A stretch of 64,000 nucleotides of DNA from Candidatus Gastranaerophilales bacterium HUM_9. Lineage in GTDB: Bacteria; Cyanobacteriota; Vampirovibrionia; Gastranaerophilales; Gastranaerophilaceae. Under the pieces are notes generated by a model, which made no database searches, was not told where the DNA came from, and worked only from the letters and a program-made list of their open reading frames with translations. The position numbers were made by a program, and so were the translations under genes. Location of the stretch: contig DABG01000009.1 of assembly GCA_002103075.1 (NCBI GenBank), positions 124,001 through 188,000 of the forward strand. The letters are read 5' to 3'. Shown in pieces: positions 41,973-50,126 of this stretch; positions within the stretch are counted from its first letter, which is position 1, and each line of letters starts with the position of its first letter.

Positions 41973-43241
41973 TTAGCAACAAACTAATTCTTTAAGATTT
42001 TTTTTTAGCAATTCAGCCTTGTCAACTGCTTCCCAAGGAACTATTAAATCAGTTCTTCCCATATGTCCATAAGCTGCTAATTTTTGGTAGAATTTACCGC
42101 CATTTTTAGCAGGCAAGTTTCTTAAGTCAAACTGTCTGATAATAGCCATTGGGCTAAGTTCAAAGTTTTCTTGAACGATTTCGCTAATTTCATCATCAGA
42201 AATTTTACCAGTACCAAAAGTATCAACAAAAACTGAAATAGGTTCTGCAACACCGATTGCATAAGCCAATTCGATTTCGCATTTGTCAGCCAAGCCAGCT
42301 GCAACAACATTTTTAGCAACATATCTTGCTGCATAAGCTGCTGATCTGTCAACCTTTGTTGGATCTTTTCCACTGAATGCACCACCACCGTGTCTAGAGT
42401 ATCCACCGTAAGTATCAACGATTATCTTACGACCTGTCAAACCAGCATCACCTTGTGGTCCACCGATTACAAATCTTCCTGATGGATTGATTAAGATTTT
42501 TGTTTCACTATCAGGTTTGATTGCTTCTGATTCAAATACATAATCAATAACATATTTTTGTAAATCGTTTTTGATAATTTCTTGAACTTTTGAGTTGTTA
42601 GTAATGCCGTTGATTTCTGGGTCATGTTGAGTTGATAACAACACTGTGTGAATTCTTGCAGGTTTGTCGTCAACATATTCAACAGTTACCTGTGATTTAC
42701 CGTCTGGTCTTAAGTAAGTCAACAAGCCTTCTTTTCTAACTTGAGCAAGTCTATAAGAAAGTTTGTGAGCCAAACTAATTGGTAATGGCATCAATTCAGG
42801 TGTTTCGTTACAAGCATATCCAAACATAATACCTTGGTCGCCTGCACCTAACTCTTCAGTTTCCATTGCAGAAGTATCAGCATTTTCTGAACGTGTTTCC
42901 AATGCTTTGTTTACACCGCCTGCAATATCTGTAGATTGTTCATCAATACTTGTTAAAACAGCACATGTGTTTGCATCAAACCCACCACTTGTTTCACCAA
43001 TATATCCAATATTTTCTACTGTGTTTCTAACAACTTGTGGAATATCAACATAGCAATCTGCTGAAATTTCACCAGATACTAAAACCATACCTGTTGTTAC
43101 AGTAGTTTCAGCAGCAACACGTGCTTGTGTATCTTTTGTTAAAAATTCATCTAAAATAGCATCTGATATTTGATCACATACTTTGTCTGGGTGTCCTTCG
43201 GTAACTGATTCCGAAGTGAATAAAAATTTTCTTGATTTCAT
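41973..43241 (-). CDS. metK: S-adenosylmethionine synthase
   Basis: Makes S-adenosylmethionine from methionine and ATP. Signatures [40 protein letters not shown], and the P-loop-like [20 protein letters not shown] are all present. 422 residues is near the upper end; the C-terminus finishes LKELVCC. AAGGAG lies six bases upstream of the ATG. The leader (43242-43294) contains a hairpin and an anti-Shine-Dalgarno sequence that may control translation. Confidence 0.97.
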   Translation of the reverse strand: MKSRKFLFTSESVTEGHPDKVCDQISDAILDEFLTKDTQARVAAETTVTTGMVLVSGEISADCYVDIPQVVRNTVENIGYIGETSGGFDANTCAVLTSIDEQSTDIAGGVNKALETRSENADTSAMETEELGAGDQGIMFGYACNETPELMPLPISLAHKLSYRLAQVRKEGLLTYLRPDGKSQVTVEYVDDKPARIHTVLLSTQHDPEINGITNNSKVQEIIKNDLQKYVIDYVFESEAIKPDSETKILINPSGRFVIGGPQGDAGLTGRKIIVDTYGGYSRHGGGAFSGKDPTKVDRSAAYAARYVAKNVVAAGLADKCEIELAYAIGVAEPISVFVDTFGTGKISDDEISEIVQENFELSPMAIIRQFDLRNLPAKNGGKFYQKLAAYGHMGRTDLIVPWEAVDKAELLKKNLKELVCC

Positions 43242-43294
43242 AACCTTCTCCTTAATTTATATCTGACCGGTAAGGTTTTTAATTCCGACCCGGT
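43242..43294 (-). promoter_or_regulatory. Structured metK leader, candidate pseudoknot masking the ribosome site
   Basis: Minus strand: ACCGG (43294-43290) pairs with CCGGT (43270-43266) across a 19-base loop. The 3' part of that loop, CCTTA (43275-43271), is complementary to TAAGG (43254-43250), which is part of the metK ribosome site AAGGAG. AACCTT in the same loop can also pair with AAGGTT just before the ATG. Stem plus loop-to-3' pairing is an H-type pseudoknot. The position and target suggest SAM feedback, but it does not match the SAM-I, SAM-II or SMK consensus as I know them. Confidence 0.45.
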
Positions 43295-43387
43295 ATACAT
43301 ACATTATTTATATTGTATTACTAACACTTTATAATTACAAATAATGTTAAGCAATTCAGTTTTATTTATTCACATAAGTTTACTTTC

Positions 43388-43416
43388 TTGATAAAATAAC
43401 ATGTTTTTATTATAAT
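43388..43416 (+). promoter_or_regulatory. Sigma-70 promoter of the coiled-coil gene
   Basis: TTGATA (43388-43393), 17 bases, TATAAT (43411-43416). Transcription start near 43423, about 30 bases before the GTG at 43455. Confidence 0.7.
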
Positions 43417-43454
43417 TTCTATAATAGTAAATGGTTAAGGAGAGGTATTTAAAA

Positions 43455-44081
43455 GTGGCTAATTTGAATGACGGTGTAGGTAAAAAAATTGTAGAAGCAT
43501 TGAAGAAACAATCAACAGGTGAAGTTGACACACCTTTATCACAACCTGTTCAAGAAGAAGAACAATTCAACACAGGTTTAGGTATTGATATTTCTGCATT
43601 AGATAGCTTGCAATCAAACGATATTTCTACACAAACTCCAGTTGAAGATTTTTCAAGCAAACAAATTCCTAACTTTGATGAATTCTTTAATGATGAAGAA
43701 TTAAACAACTTGTCAGAACAAAAATCTTCATTTAGCGACTTTATGGCTCAACCGGAAAAATCAGAAGATGTTACAGAAATGCCAAGTAACATTATTATTC
43801 TTAAAAAACTTATCTCTCAATTGCCAAACGGTGTAACTAGACACACAGGGGCTCAGATTATTAAACAAACGATGGAAGCTCTTGGTATTTCTATGAAAAG
43901 TGTTTTAAATGAAGCTCAAGAGGTTCAAAACAACTTGCAAGTTTCATCTAAAGAATGCCAAATGATGATTCAAGAATACAAAAGAAAAATTGTAGGTCTT
44001 GAAAAACAAGTACAAAACTATCAAAAACAATACAATGCACTTAATGACTTAATTAGTTTGTTTATACAAACGACTAAGTAA
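43455..44081 (+). CDS. Coiled-coil protein of unknown function (208 aa)
   Basis: Start GTG at 43455 is preferred over the ATG at 43431, because the latter overlaps the ribosome site AAGGAGAGG (43437-43445), giving (M)ANLNDGVGKKIVEAL. The N-terminal half is acidic, Gln/Ser-rich and likely disordered. The C-terminal half has a compact segment IIILKKLISQLPNGVTRHTG followed by a coiled coil (EAQEVQNNLQVSSKECQMMI to the end). Soluble, no known family. The gene at 44108 follows 26 bases later. Confidence 0.75.
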   Translation: MANLNDGVGKKIVEALKKQSTGEVDTPLSQPVQEEEQFNTGLGIDISALDSLQSNDISTQTPVEDFSSKQIPNFDEFFNDEELNNLSEQKSSFSDFMAQPEKSEDVTEMPSNIIILKKLISQLPNGVTRHTGAQIIKQTMEALGISMKSVLNEAQEVQNNLQVSSKECQMMIQEYKRKIVGLEKQVQNYQKQYNALNDLISLFIQTTK

Positions 44082-44107
44082 TCAAATATTATTAAAGGAG
44101 ATATGCC

Positions 44108-44902
44108 ATGAAAAAAATTATCGCATTATTCGTATGTTTATTTGCGTTCAGTTTGCAATCTTTTGCTGCGACATGGGTTCCAGCAGATAGAGTTTCGACT
44201 GTAGGATTAAAACTTCTTACAAAAAGTGGTATCACTGCAAAAATTACTTTTAAAGTTGTAGATGGTGCTGTTGATAACTCAGATGTTGTTACAACAAAAA
44301 CTGTTCAAGTAAGTTCAACAAATCTTTCTTATGCAGGAAACGACAATGAAGTTGCTGCAGTAATTGCAAATGAACTTGGTCACGTTATTTGTAATCATAC
44401 AGACAAAGCTAAAATTAGAAAAATGGCTTTAAACAGACTTGGTGTTGATACAACAACTTCTGCTGCAACTTTAGCATCTACTCAACTTTCTGCAAAAGAA
44501 GAATCAGAAGCAGACCTTGTTGGTATCGACTTAATGATTAATGCAGGTTACAATCCATTGGCGATGGTTGTTCTTATAACTAAATACCCAGGGTCTACAA
44601 TGGACGCACTTGTTGGCAGACCTTGTAACGCTGATAGAGCGATGGAAGCATTTAATTACTTGACTTATAGCTATCCTGCAAAAGTTAAAGCAGGTTACGC
44701 TTGTAACGAATACAGAAACTTCTTAACTTATGCTAATCCAATCGTTGAAAAGAGAAATGCTAATGCTAAGAGTTTATCTAAGTTCAAAAAAGAACAAGCA
44801 AAAAAACAAAAAATCAGAAGATCAAATATCGCTAAATACAAAATGTCTGGCGGTTTGAGTTCTTGGGGTGTTCTATACGATTCATTGAACACTAAAAAAT
44901 AA
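44108..44902 (+). CDS. Exported M48-type peptidase-like protein with altered zinc motif
   Basis: A 264-residue protein with a signal peptide (MKKIIALFVCLFAFSLQSFA, cleavage near A20). The fold resembles M48 peptidases: DNEVAAVIANELGHVICNH, then EESEADLVGIDLMINAGYNP with E134 as the third ligand. However, the zinc motif HExxH reads N88-E-L-G-H92 (codon AAT), so the first His ligand is missing. It may be inactive or bind metal differently. The C-terminal 70 residues are very basic (KKEQAKKQKIRRSNIAKYK). AAAGGAG precedes the ATG. Confidence 0.85.
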   Translation: MKKIIALFVCLFAFSLQSFAATWVPADRVSTVGLKLLTKSGITAKITFKVVDGAVDNSDVVTTKTVQVSSTNLSYAGNDNEVAAVIANELGHVICNHTDKAKIRKMALNRLGVDTTTSAATLASTQLSAKEESEADLVGIDLMINAGYNPLAMVVLITKYPGSTMDALVGRPCNADRAMEAFNYLTYSYPAKVKAGYACNEYRNFLTYANPIVEKRNANAKSLSKFKKEQAKKQKIRRSNIAKYKMSGGLSSWGVLYDSLNTKK

Positions 44903-44906
44903 TTAA

Positions 44907-44934
44907 AAAAGAGCCTGTGAAAACAGGCTCTTTT
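44907..44934 (+). terminator. Terminator of the M48-like gene
   Basis: AAAAGAGCCTGT / ACAGGCTCTTTT, loop GAAA. T4 follows the GC-rich stem. Confidence 0.85.
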
Positions 44935-44999
44935 AAAAATTTAAAAGATTAACTGGAGATTTTAGTTAAAGTAAACTATCACAACAAAAAGAGAATTTT

Positions 45000-45809
45000 A
45001 TGAACAGAGAATTTCAATTATATATAGTTCCAACTCCAATAGGGAATTTATCAGACATCACACTTAGAGCAATTGAGGTGCTTAAATCTGTTGATATAAT
45101 TGCATGCGAGGATTCAAGGGTTACTCAAAAATTATTAAATCATTATGATATAAAAACCAAACTAATTTCTTATCACAAATACAATGAAAAAAGCCGTCTT
45201 GAAGGAATGCTTAAACTGATAAATGAGGGTAAGAAAATAGCACTTGTATCAGATGCCGGAACACCAATGATATGTGACCCTGGAAATGTTTTGATTACAG
45301 AGTTGAGAAACAGAAATATTGAGATAACCTCACTTGCAGGTGCTTGTGCGGTATCAACCTTTTTATCACAAGTTCCACGTGATACAGAAAAATACACTTT
45401 TGTAGGTTTTTTCCCAAAAACTTCACAAACGGCAAAAGAACTTATATTAGAAAACGCATCAGCAAACACAGTTTTTTATGAGTCACCTAATCGAATTTTA
45501 GATACATTAGCTTTTATAAAAGAGATTAGAGGTGAAGTAAAAATTGCACTTGGACGTGAGCTTACAAAGATGTTTGAAGAAATAGTTATTGATAATGTAT
45601 CAAAAGTTATTGAACATTTTTCTGATGGAATAAAAGGCGAAATAGTTTGTATGATTTATGCTGATAAAAACTCTGAAAAGGTGAATGTATCAGCACAAAT
45701 TGAGCAACTTAAATCAAAAGGGTTTAAATCAAAAGAGATTGCCACAATACTATCAACATTGTTTAACCTTAATAAAAACGAGGTTTACAAACTAACGATG
45801 AATAAATAG
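45000..45809 (+). CDS. rsmI: 16S rRNA (cytidine1402-2'-O)-methyltransferase
   Basis: Methylates the 2'-OH of C1402 in the decoding centre of 16S rRNA with S-adenosylmethionine. Signatures of the tetrapyrrole-methylase-fold family: LYIVPTPIGNLSDITLRAIE at the N-terminus, IACEDSRVTQKLL, LVSDAGTPMICDPG and FVGFFPKTSQ. 269 residues, normal length. The C-terminus (IEQLKSKGFKSKEIATILST) is the small HTH-like end of the family. Confidence 0.96.
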   Translation: MNREFQLYIVPTPIGNLSDITLRAIEVLKSVDIIACEDSRVTQKLLNHYDIKTKLISYHKYNEKSRLEGMLKLINEGKKIALVSDAGTPMICDPGNVLITELRNRNIEITSLAGACAVSTFLSQVPRDTEKYTFVGFFPKTSQTAKELILENASANTVFYESPNRILDTLAFIKEIRGEVKIALGRELTKMFEEIVIDNVSKVIEHFSDGIKGEIVCMIYADKNSEKVNVSAQIEQLKSKGFKSKEIATILSTLFNLNKNEVYKLTMNK

Positions 45810-45854
45810 ACAAAGCGGTATGTTAGTAATACAATAGGTATTGAGGAGAATATT

Positions 45855-46934
45855 ATGACTAACAATAACAACGAAGAAAAAATAATTGGTATCCCTAGAG
45901 GTATGTCTTATTTTGAACACTATCCATTTTGGTATGGATTTTTCAACGCTTTAGGAATAAAAGTAGTACTTTCTGGAAAAACTACAAAACAAACAGTTTC
46001 AAAAGGTGCAGCACTTGTAGTTACAGAAACTTGTTTACCAATTAAAATTTATGTTGGTCACGTTGTAGAACTATTAGAAAAAGGTATCAAAAGAATCCTT
46101 GTACCATCTATCCAATCAGTTGCTCCTAAAATTTATAACTGTTCTAAAATCAGAGGACTTCCTGATTTAGTTAGAAATGTTATTAAAGAAGATTTTGAAC
46201 TAATTGAACCAACTATGGATAAATCTGCAAAGAATCAAGGATTTTACCAGTTCTTAAAAGAAAGTGTTGAGTGCTTTGGTATTACAGATTTTAACACAAT
46301 AAGAAACGCTTCAAAAGAAGGTTGGAAACTTTTTAATAACTTTAATACAATGATGAGAAATGGTATTCCTTATAAAACAGCTTTATCAAACGCATTGAAT
46401 GGTAAAATTGTATTAGGAAACGACTCAAAAAAAGATTATCCTATTTCTGTAGCTTTGGTTGCACATGGATACGACGTTTTAGATGATCAAGCATCTATGA
46501 AGATATTTGATAAATTAGATAAGATGAATGTAAAAGTATACTCAACTTATCAACTTACAGATGAGCAAAAAATAGAAGGTTTGAATACACTTGAACAACG
46601 TATGTACTGGGCAAATGAGCTTGATATGACAGGTACAGCAGGACATTATTTAAAAGATAATAAAATAGATGGTCTTGTAACAGTAAACTCTTTTGGTTGT
46701 GGACCTGATTCATTAATGATTGAAAAGATTGTTAGAAAAGCAAAAGATTTTTCAAAACCTATTTTAACACTTACAATTGATGAACACACAGGTGAAGCTG
46801 GATTTATTACAAGATTAGAAGCGTTTGTCGATATGTTGTACAGAAAAAAACGTGCAGCAGAAAAGAACGCATCTAAGACAAGGGATAGTGAATTCACACC
46901 AAATACAAACATTTGCGAAAATATTTGTTCGTAA
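45855..46934 (+). CDS. CoA-substrate-specific enzyme activase-related protein (DUF2229 type)
   Basis: A 359-residue protein matching the DUF2229 part of 2-hydroxyacyl-CoA dehydratase activase-like proteins: IGIPRGMSYFEHYPFWYGFF, then TETCLPIKIYVGHVVELLEK (with a conserved Cys) and IDGLVTVNSFGCGPDSLMIE. In large relatives this domain follows an ATPase activator domain; here it stands alone, as the separate-subunit forms do. The Cys-containing motifs suggest an Fe-S cluster. The reaction is unknown. GAGGAG eight bases before the ATG. Confidence 0.82.
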   Translation: MTNNNNEEKIIGIPRGMSYFEHYPFWYGFFNALGIKVVLSGKTTKQTVSKGAALVVTETCLPIKIYVGHVVELLEKGIKRILVPSIQSVAPKIYNCSKIRGLPDLVRNVIKEDFELIEPTMDKSAKNQGFYQFLKESVECFGITDFNTIRNASKEGWKLFNNFNTMMRNGIPYKTALSNALNGKIVLGNDSKKDYPISVALVAHGYDVLDDQASMKIFDKLDKMNVKVYSTYQLTDEQKIEGLNTLEQRMYWANELDMTGTAGHYLKDNKIDGLVTVNSFGCGPDSLMIEKIVRKAKDFSKPILTLTIDEHTGEAGFITRLEAFVDMLYRKKRAAEKNASKTRDSEFTPNTNICENICS

Positions 46935-46938
46935 AAAG

Positions 46939-46972
46939 ATGTCATTGCAAACTGTTTAATCGCTCGTAATGA
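46939..46972. repeat. Short copy of the dispersed repeat
   Basis: GTCATTGCAAACTG...CGCTCGTAATGAC, both inverted ends of the dispersed repeat joined with almost no interior: a minimal palindromic form. Confidence 0.7.
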
Positions 46973-46991
46973 CGAATAAAATCATTATAAT

Positions 46992-47035
46992 AAAAACAGG
47001 CTTTCATATTTGAAAACCTGTTTTTATTTCTAATT
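46992..47035. terminator. Bidirectional terminator
   Basis: AAAAACAGG-TTTCA / TGAAA-CCTGTTTTT with single unpaired bases, between convergent genes at 45855 (+) and 47052 (-). T-runs on both sides. Confidence 0.85.
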
Positions 47036-47051
47036 AAATTTTTAAATCTAA

Positions 47052-47501
47052 CTATTTCAATGCAACTGTAATATCAGCTTCAATTGCAACTTTACCATTT
47101 ACTGTACCAACACCGTGACATTTGCAGATAGGACCTTTTACTTTAGTCAATTCTACGTGCATTTCTAATTTGTCTCCAGGTCTAACAATGCTTTTCCATC
47201 TTACATTATCAGCTCCTGCGTACAAAGTTAGTTTTCCTTCGTATTCAGGCATGCTCATTAAGATAGGTGCTGAACATTGTGCCAACGCTTCTAATTGTAA
47301 TACACCAGGCATTACAGGGTTTCCAGGGAAGTGTCCTTGAAAGAATGCTTCGTTCATAGTCAAGTTTTTATAACCTTTTGAATATTTCCCTGGTACACAT
47401 TCGGTGATAGCATCTACTAACAAGAATGGATATCTATGAGGAATCATTTCCATGATTTCCATAACATTCATACTGATAGTTTCTTCTTTAACTTCTGTCA
47501 T
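47052..47501 (-). CDS. fabZ: 3-hydroxyacyl-[ACP] dehydratase
   Basis: Dehydrates 3-hydroxyacyl-ACP in type II fatty-acid synthesis, competing with the lipid A pathway for 3-hydroxyacyl-ACP. MIPHRYPFLLVDAI and the catalytic GHFPGNPVMPGVLQLEALAQ (His and Glu) are intact. Two adjacent ATGs start the frame (47504 and 47501); 47501 is preferred because AGGAG then has a spacing of six. It directly follows lpxC. In some bacteria lpxC and fabZ are fused, and the pairing here fits that link. Confidence 0.95.
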   Translation of the reverse strand: MTEVKEETISMNVMEIMEMIPHRYPFLLVDAITECVPGKYSKGYKNLTMNEAFFQGHFPGNPVMPGVLQLEALAQCSAPILMSMPEYEGKLTLYAGADNVRWKSIVRPGDKLEMHVELTKVKGPICKCHGVGTVNGKVAIEADITVALK

Positions 47502-47511
47502 CATCTACTCC

Positions 47512-48357
47512 TTATTTTACCTTTACCAATTTATCTTTTAATATTTTTGCAACCTTGATATGAACAGCGTGTCCAGCTTCTTTTACAAGAATTTGACATT
47601 TCATATCTAAAGGTGATACTCCTGTTTGGAAAATATCCCCAAACAAATCTAATAATTTATGTTTAATAGGTTCTTTTTCTGAACGCAACTCTGTTGTGTA
47701 ACCTTCATCTGTTAACCCTACTGTGTTATCAATAGTCACACCTTGAGCAAAACCAAGCATCTGGAATTTTTTCAAATCTTTATAGAACCCAAATGTTCTT
47801 GCTTCAATTATTTCTTCTGCGTTCTTTTTATCAAAAGACACCCATTGATGACGTAAATCATCGTGGTCATAATTTACTGAATAAGTGATATTCAAATCAT
47901 TGTCTGGCAAAATAACCATACTTGTTTTGCCGTTTAAGTAATATACAGGTTCTTTTACTGTATAAAACTGACGTTTTTTAGGTTTATCAACTAGTCCAGC
48001 TTCGTTAAAAAGTCTTACCCATTCTTTTGAACTGCCATCAAATACAGGAAACTCTTCTTCTGATAGATAAACATCAATAGAATTAAGTCCTAAGAATGAA
48101 CAAGCCGCCATAAAGTGCTCACATAAACCTACTTTATATTTATAACCACCCAAAAGAGTACGATTATTTCTGCTACCGAGTTGAACCCAATGGTCAGTTG
48201 CGATAACATTATCAACACAAGCCTCAAAACTCTTATCTTCTTGTTTAACAAACAGCCTGATAACACCTTTATTTGAAGGTTTAATTACAACTTCACAGTC
48301 ATAATTCTTCATCAAAGTATTTCCTTTTGTTCGTATCTCTTTTGCAATCGTTGTCAT
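47512..48357 (-). CDS. lpxC: UDP-3-O-acyl-N-acetylglucosamine deacetylase
   Basis: Committed step of lipid A synthesis, a Zn2+ deacetylase in the cytoplasm. Motifs: LCEHFMAACSFLGL (Glu/His pair), FPVFDGSSKEW, EARTFGFYKDL, KHKLLDLFGDIF (zinc His/Asp) and AGHAVHIKVAKIL (His). The N-terminal family pattern GxGLHSG is not conserved here (GNTLMKN), and 281 residues is slightly short. An internal ATG at 48312 has a better ribosome site (AAAGGA), but the longer form from 48357 aligns with the family. Between lpxD and fabZ on one transcript. Confidence 0.93.
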   Translation of the reverse strand: MTTIAKEIRTKGNTLMKNYDCEVVIKPSNKGVIRLFVKQEDKSFEACVDNVIATDHWVQLGSRNNRTLLGGYKYKVGLCEHFMAACSFLGLNSIDVYLSEEEFPVFDGSSKEWVRLFNEAGLVDKPKKRQFYTVKEPVYYLNGKTSMVILPDNDLNITYSVNYDHDDLRHQWVSFDKKNAEEIIEARTFGFYKDLKKFQMLGFAQGVTIDNTVGLTDEGYTTELRSEKEPIKHKLLDLFGDIFQTGVSPLDMKCQILVKEAGHAVHIKVAKILKDKLVKVK

Positions 48358-48366
48358 TTTTATAAC

Positions 48367-49464
48367 CTACTCTTCTGATTGAGAATTTTCAAAAGAAGTC
48401 AAAAGTGGTTCATATTTTTTGAACTTCTTAATCAATTCACCAGCATCTTTCATAATCTTCAATTGTTTAATAAATTCTTTTCTTGGAACCGCTGGAGCAC
48501 CAACAACAATTGATTTTTCAGGGAAGCTCTTAGTTACACCAGCTTTTGCTGCAACAATTGAATCATTACCGATTTTGATATGATCAGCTAGACCTGCTTG
48601 ACCAGCAAGAACTACTCTATCACCAATCACACAGCTACCAGCAATACCAACTTGTGAAACTATCATACAACCTTGACCAATTCTACAGTTATGACCAATC
48701 ATAACTAAGTCATCAATTTTTGTATTGTCACCAATTGTTGTATTTTCAATTGTACCTCTGTCGATTGTTGTGTTTGCACCAATTTCAACATTGTTACCGA
48801 TTACAACTGAGCCAATTGAATTTATTTTGAAGATAACGTGTTCCGCAGCTGATGTGTCTTGAATTTTGCCATCTTTTCTAGCTTGTTCAATGTTATTTGG
48901 ATTTTCAGTAACGAAACTGAAACCGTCTGCACCAAGAGAAACTCCGTGGTGAAGAATTACTTTATTACCAACTTTTACTCTATCACCGATATTAACACCT
49001 GGGTGGAAGAAACAATCTTCACCGATAACTGCGTTATTACCGATATAAGAATTTGCAAGAATTTTTGTATTGTCACCTATTGTTGCACCTTTTGCAATTA
49101 CAACATTTGGTCCTAATGAAACATTTTTACCTAACTTTGCTTCAGGATGAACTACTGCAGTTGGGTGCACACCCTCATTTGTTTCAGGTGCTTCATAAAA
49201 CATTGTTATCAATTTCATCATTGCTAATCTTGGTCTTTCAACCTCAATAGTTGTAAAGCCATCAATATTAACACCAAACGGCACTAGTGCAGCTTTTGCT
49301 TTTGTTTTTGAAAGATTTTCAATTTCTTCTTCACCTAATGCTAATGCTAATGTATTTTCATTAGCCAATAATGGTGGAGCAATATTTGTAATCGCAACAT
49401 TTGCATTCTTTGTTAACATACCACCTGTAATTTTTGCAAGTTCTTCTAAAGTAAAAGATTTCAT
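48367..49464 (-). CDS. lpxD: UDP-3-O-(3-hydroxyacyl)glucosamine N-acyltransferase
   Basis: Third step of lipid A synthesis, adding the second 3-hydroxyacyl chain from ACP. N-terminal uridine-binding domain (about 1-100), then a left-handed beta helix of hexapeptide repeats (GKNVSLGPNVVIAKGATIGD) with the catalytic His in DDLVMIGHNCRIGQGC, and a C-terminal helix. 365 residues, slightly longer than usual. Head of a run with lpxC and fabZ and just downstream of the heptose nucleotidyltransferase gene (three bases apart). Confidence 0.95.
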   Translation of the reverse strand: MKSFTLEELAKITGGMLTKNANVAITNIAPPLLANENTLALALGEEEIENLSKTKAKAALVPFGVNIDGFTTIEVERPRLAMMKLITMFYEAPETNEGVHPTAVVHPEAKLGKNVSLGPNVVIAKGATIGDNTKILANSYIGNNAVIGEDCFFHPGVNIGDRVKVGNKVILHHGVSLGADGFSFVTENPNNIEQARKDGKIQDTSAAEHVIFKINSIGSVVIGNNVEIGANTTIDRGTIENTTIGDNTKIDDLVMIGHNCRIGQGCMIVSQVGIAGSCVIGDRVVLAGQAGLADHIKIGNDSIVAAKAGVTKSFPEKSIVVGAPAVPRKEFIKQLKIMKDAGELIKKFKKYEPLLTSFENSQSEE

Positions 49465-49467
49465 TTT

Positions 49468-49941
49468 CTACTCCTTATTATTTATCTTTTCTATTATATT
49501 TGTTGTAGATTTTCCTTGTACAAAGTCTATGAATTCAACCCTTGTACCATTCTTAATCATAATATCTCTTTCAGGTAAAGTATCCATTGTGTAATCAGCA
49601 CCTTTTGTGTAAACATCAGGTTTAATTTCATCAAGTAATTCTGCTGGACTATCCTCATCAAACATTACTACAAAATCAACACAACTCAAAGCCATTAAGA
49701 CTTCTGCTCTGTCATTTTCGTTGTTTATTGGACGTGAATCTCCTTTTATACTCTTAACGGATTTATCAGAATTTAATAGAACAATAGAATAATCAGCAAA
49801 CGTCTTTGTTTTTTGCAAATATCTAACGTGTCCTACGTGTAAAATATCAAAACAACCATTTGTTGCTACTACAGTTTTTCCTGCATCGTGTAATTTTTTT
49901 ACAAATTCTGTGATATTTTTTCTACCTAAAAGTTGTCCCAT
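49468..49941 (-). CDS. rfaE2: D-glycero-beta-D-manno-heptose 1-phosphate adenylyltransferase
   Basis: Forms ADP-heptose for the LPS inner core. A stand-alone 157-residue nucleotidyltransferase equivalent to the C-terminal half of HldE: NGCFDILHVGHVRYLQ with the HxGH motif, LLNSDKSVKSIKGDSRPINN and KGADYTMDTLPE. First gene of the lpxD-lpxC-fabZ run, so the four probably share a promoter in the gap 49942-50126, which otherwise shows nothing. The kinase half (rfaE1) is not in the window. Confidence 0.93.
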   Translation of the reverse strand: MGQLLGRKNITEFVKKLHDAGKTVVATNGCFDILHVGHVRYLQKTKTFADYSIVLLNSDKSVKSIKGDSRPINNENDRAEVLMALSCVDFVVMFDEDSPAELLDEIKPDVYTKGADYTMDTLPERDIMIKNGTRVEFIDFVQGKSTTNIIEKINNKE

Positions 49942-50126
49942 AATAACTCCTAAAATAATTATACCAAAAAAGAAGTTACAAGCAGACTAAACGTAACGAA
50001 TAATTAAGTTTTTTATAGAAATTTGTTGGGTAAATTTTAGAGCAAAATGTTTCAACCTCTAGAGTTTTAAACATTGAAAAATTTTGCACTACTTAAATAA
50101 CTAAAAAATAACTATTTAACAACAAT

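Noticed and set aside
43242..43320. Known SAM-I type riboswitch before metK
   Set aside because: The SAM-I core (kink-turn, CTTATCAAGAG-like start, long multi-helix junction) is not present. Only the short hairpin and anti-ribosome-site pairing are seen.
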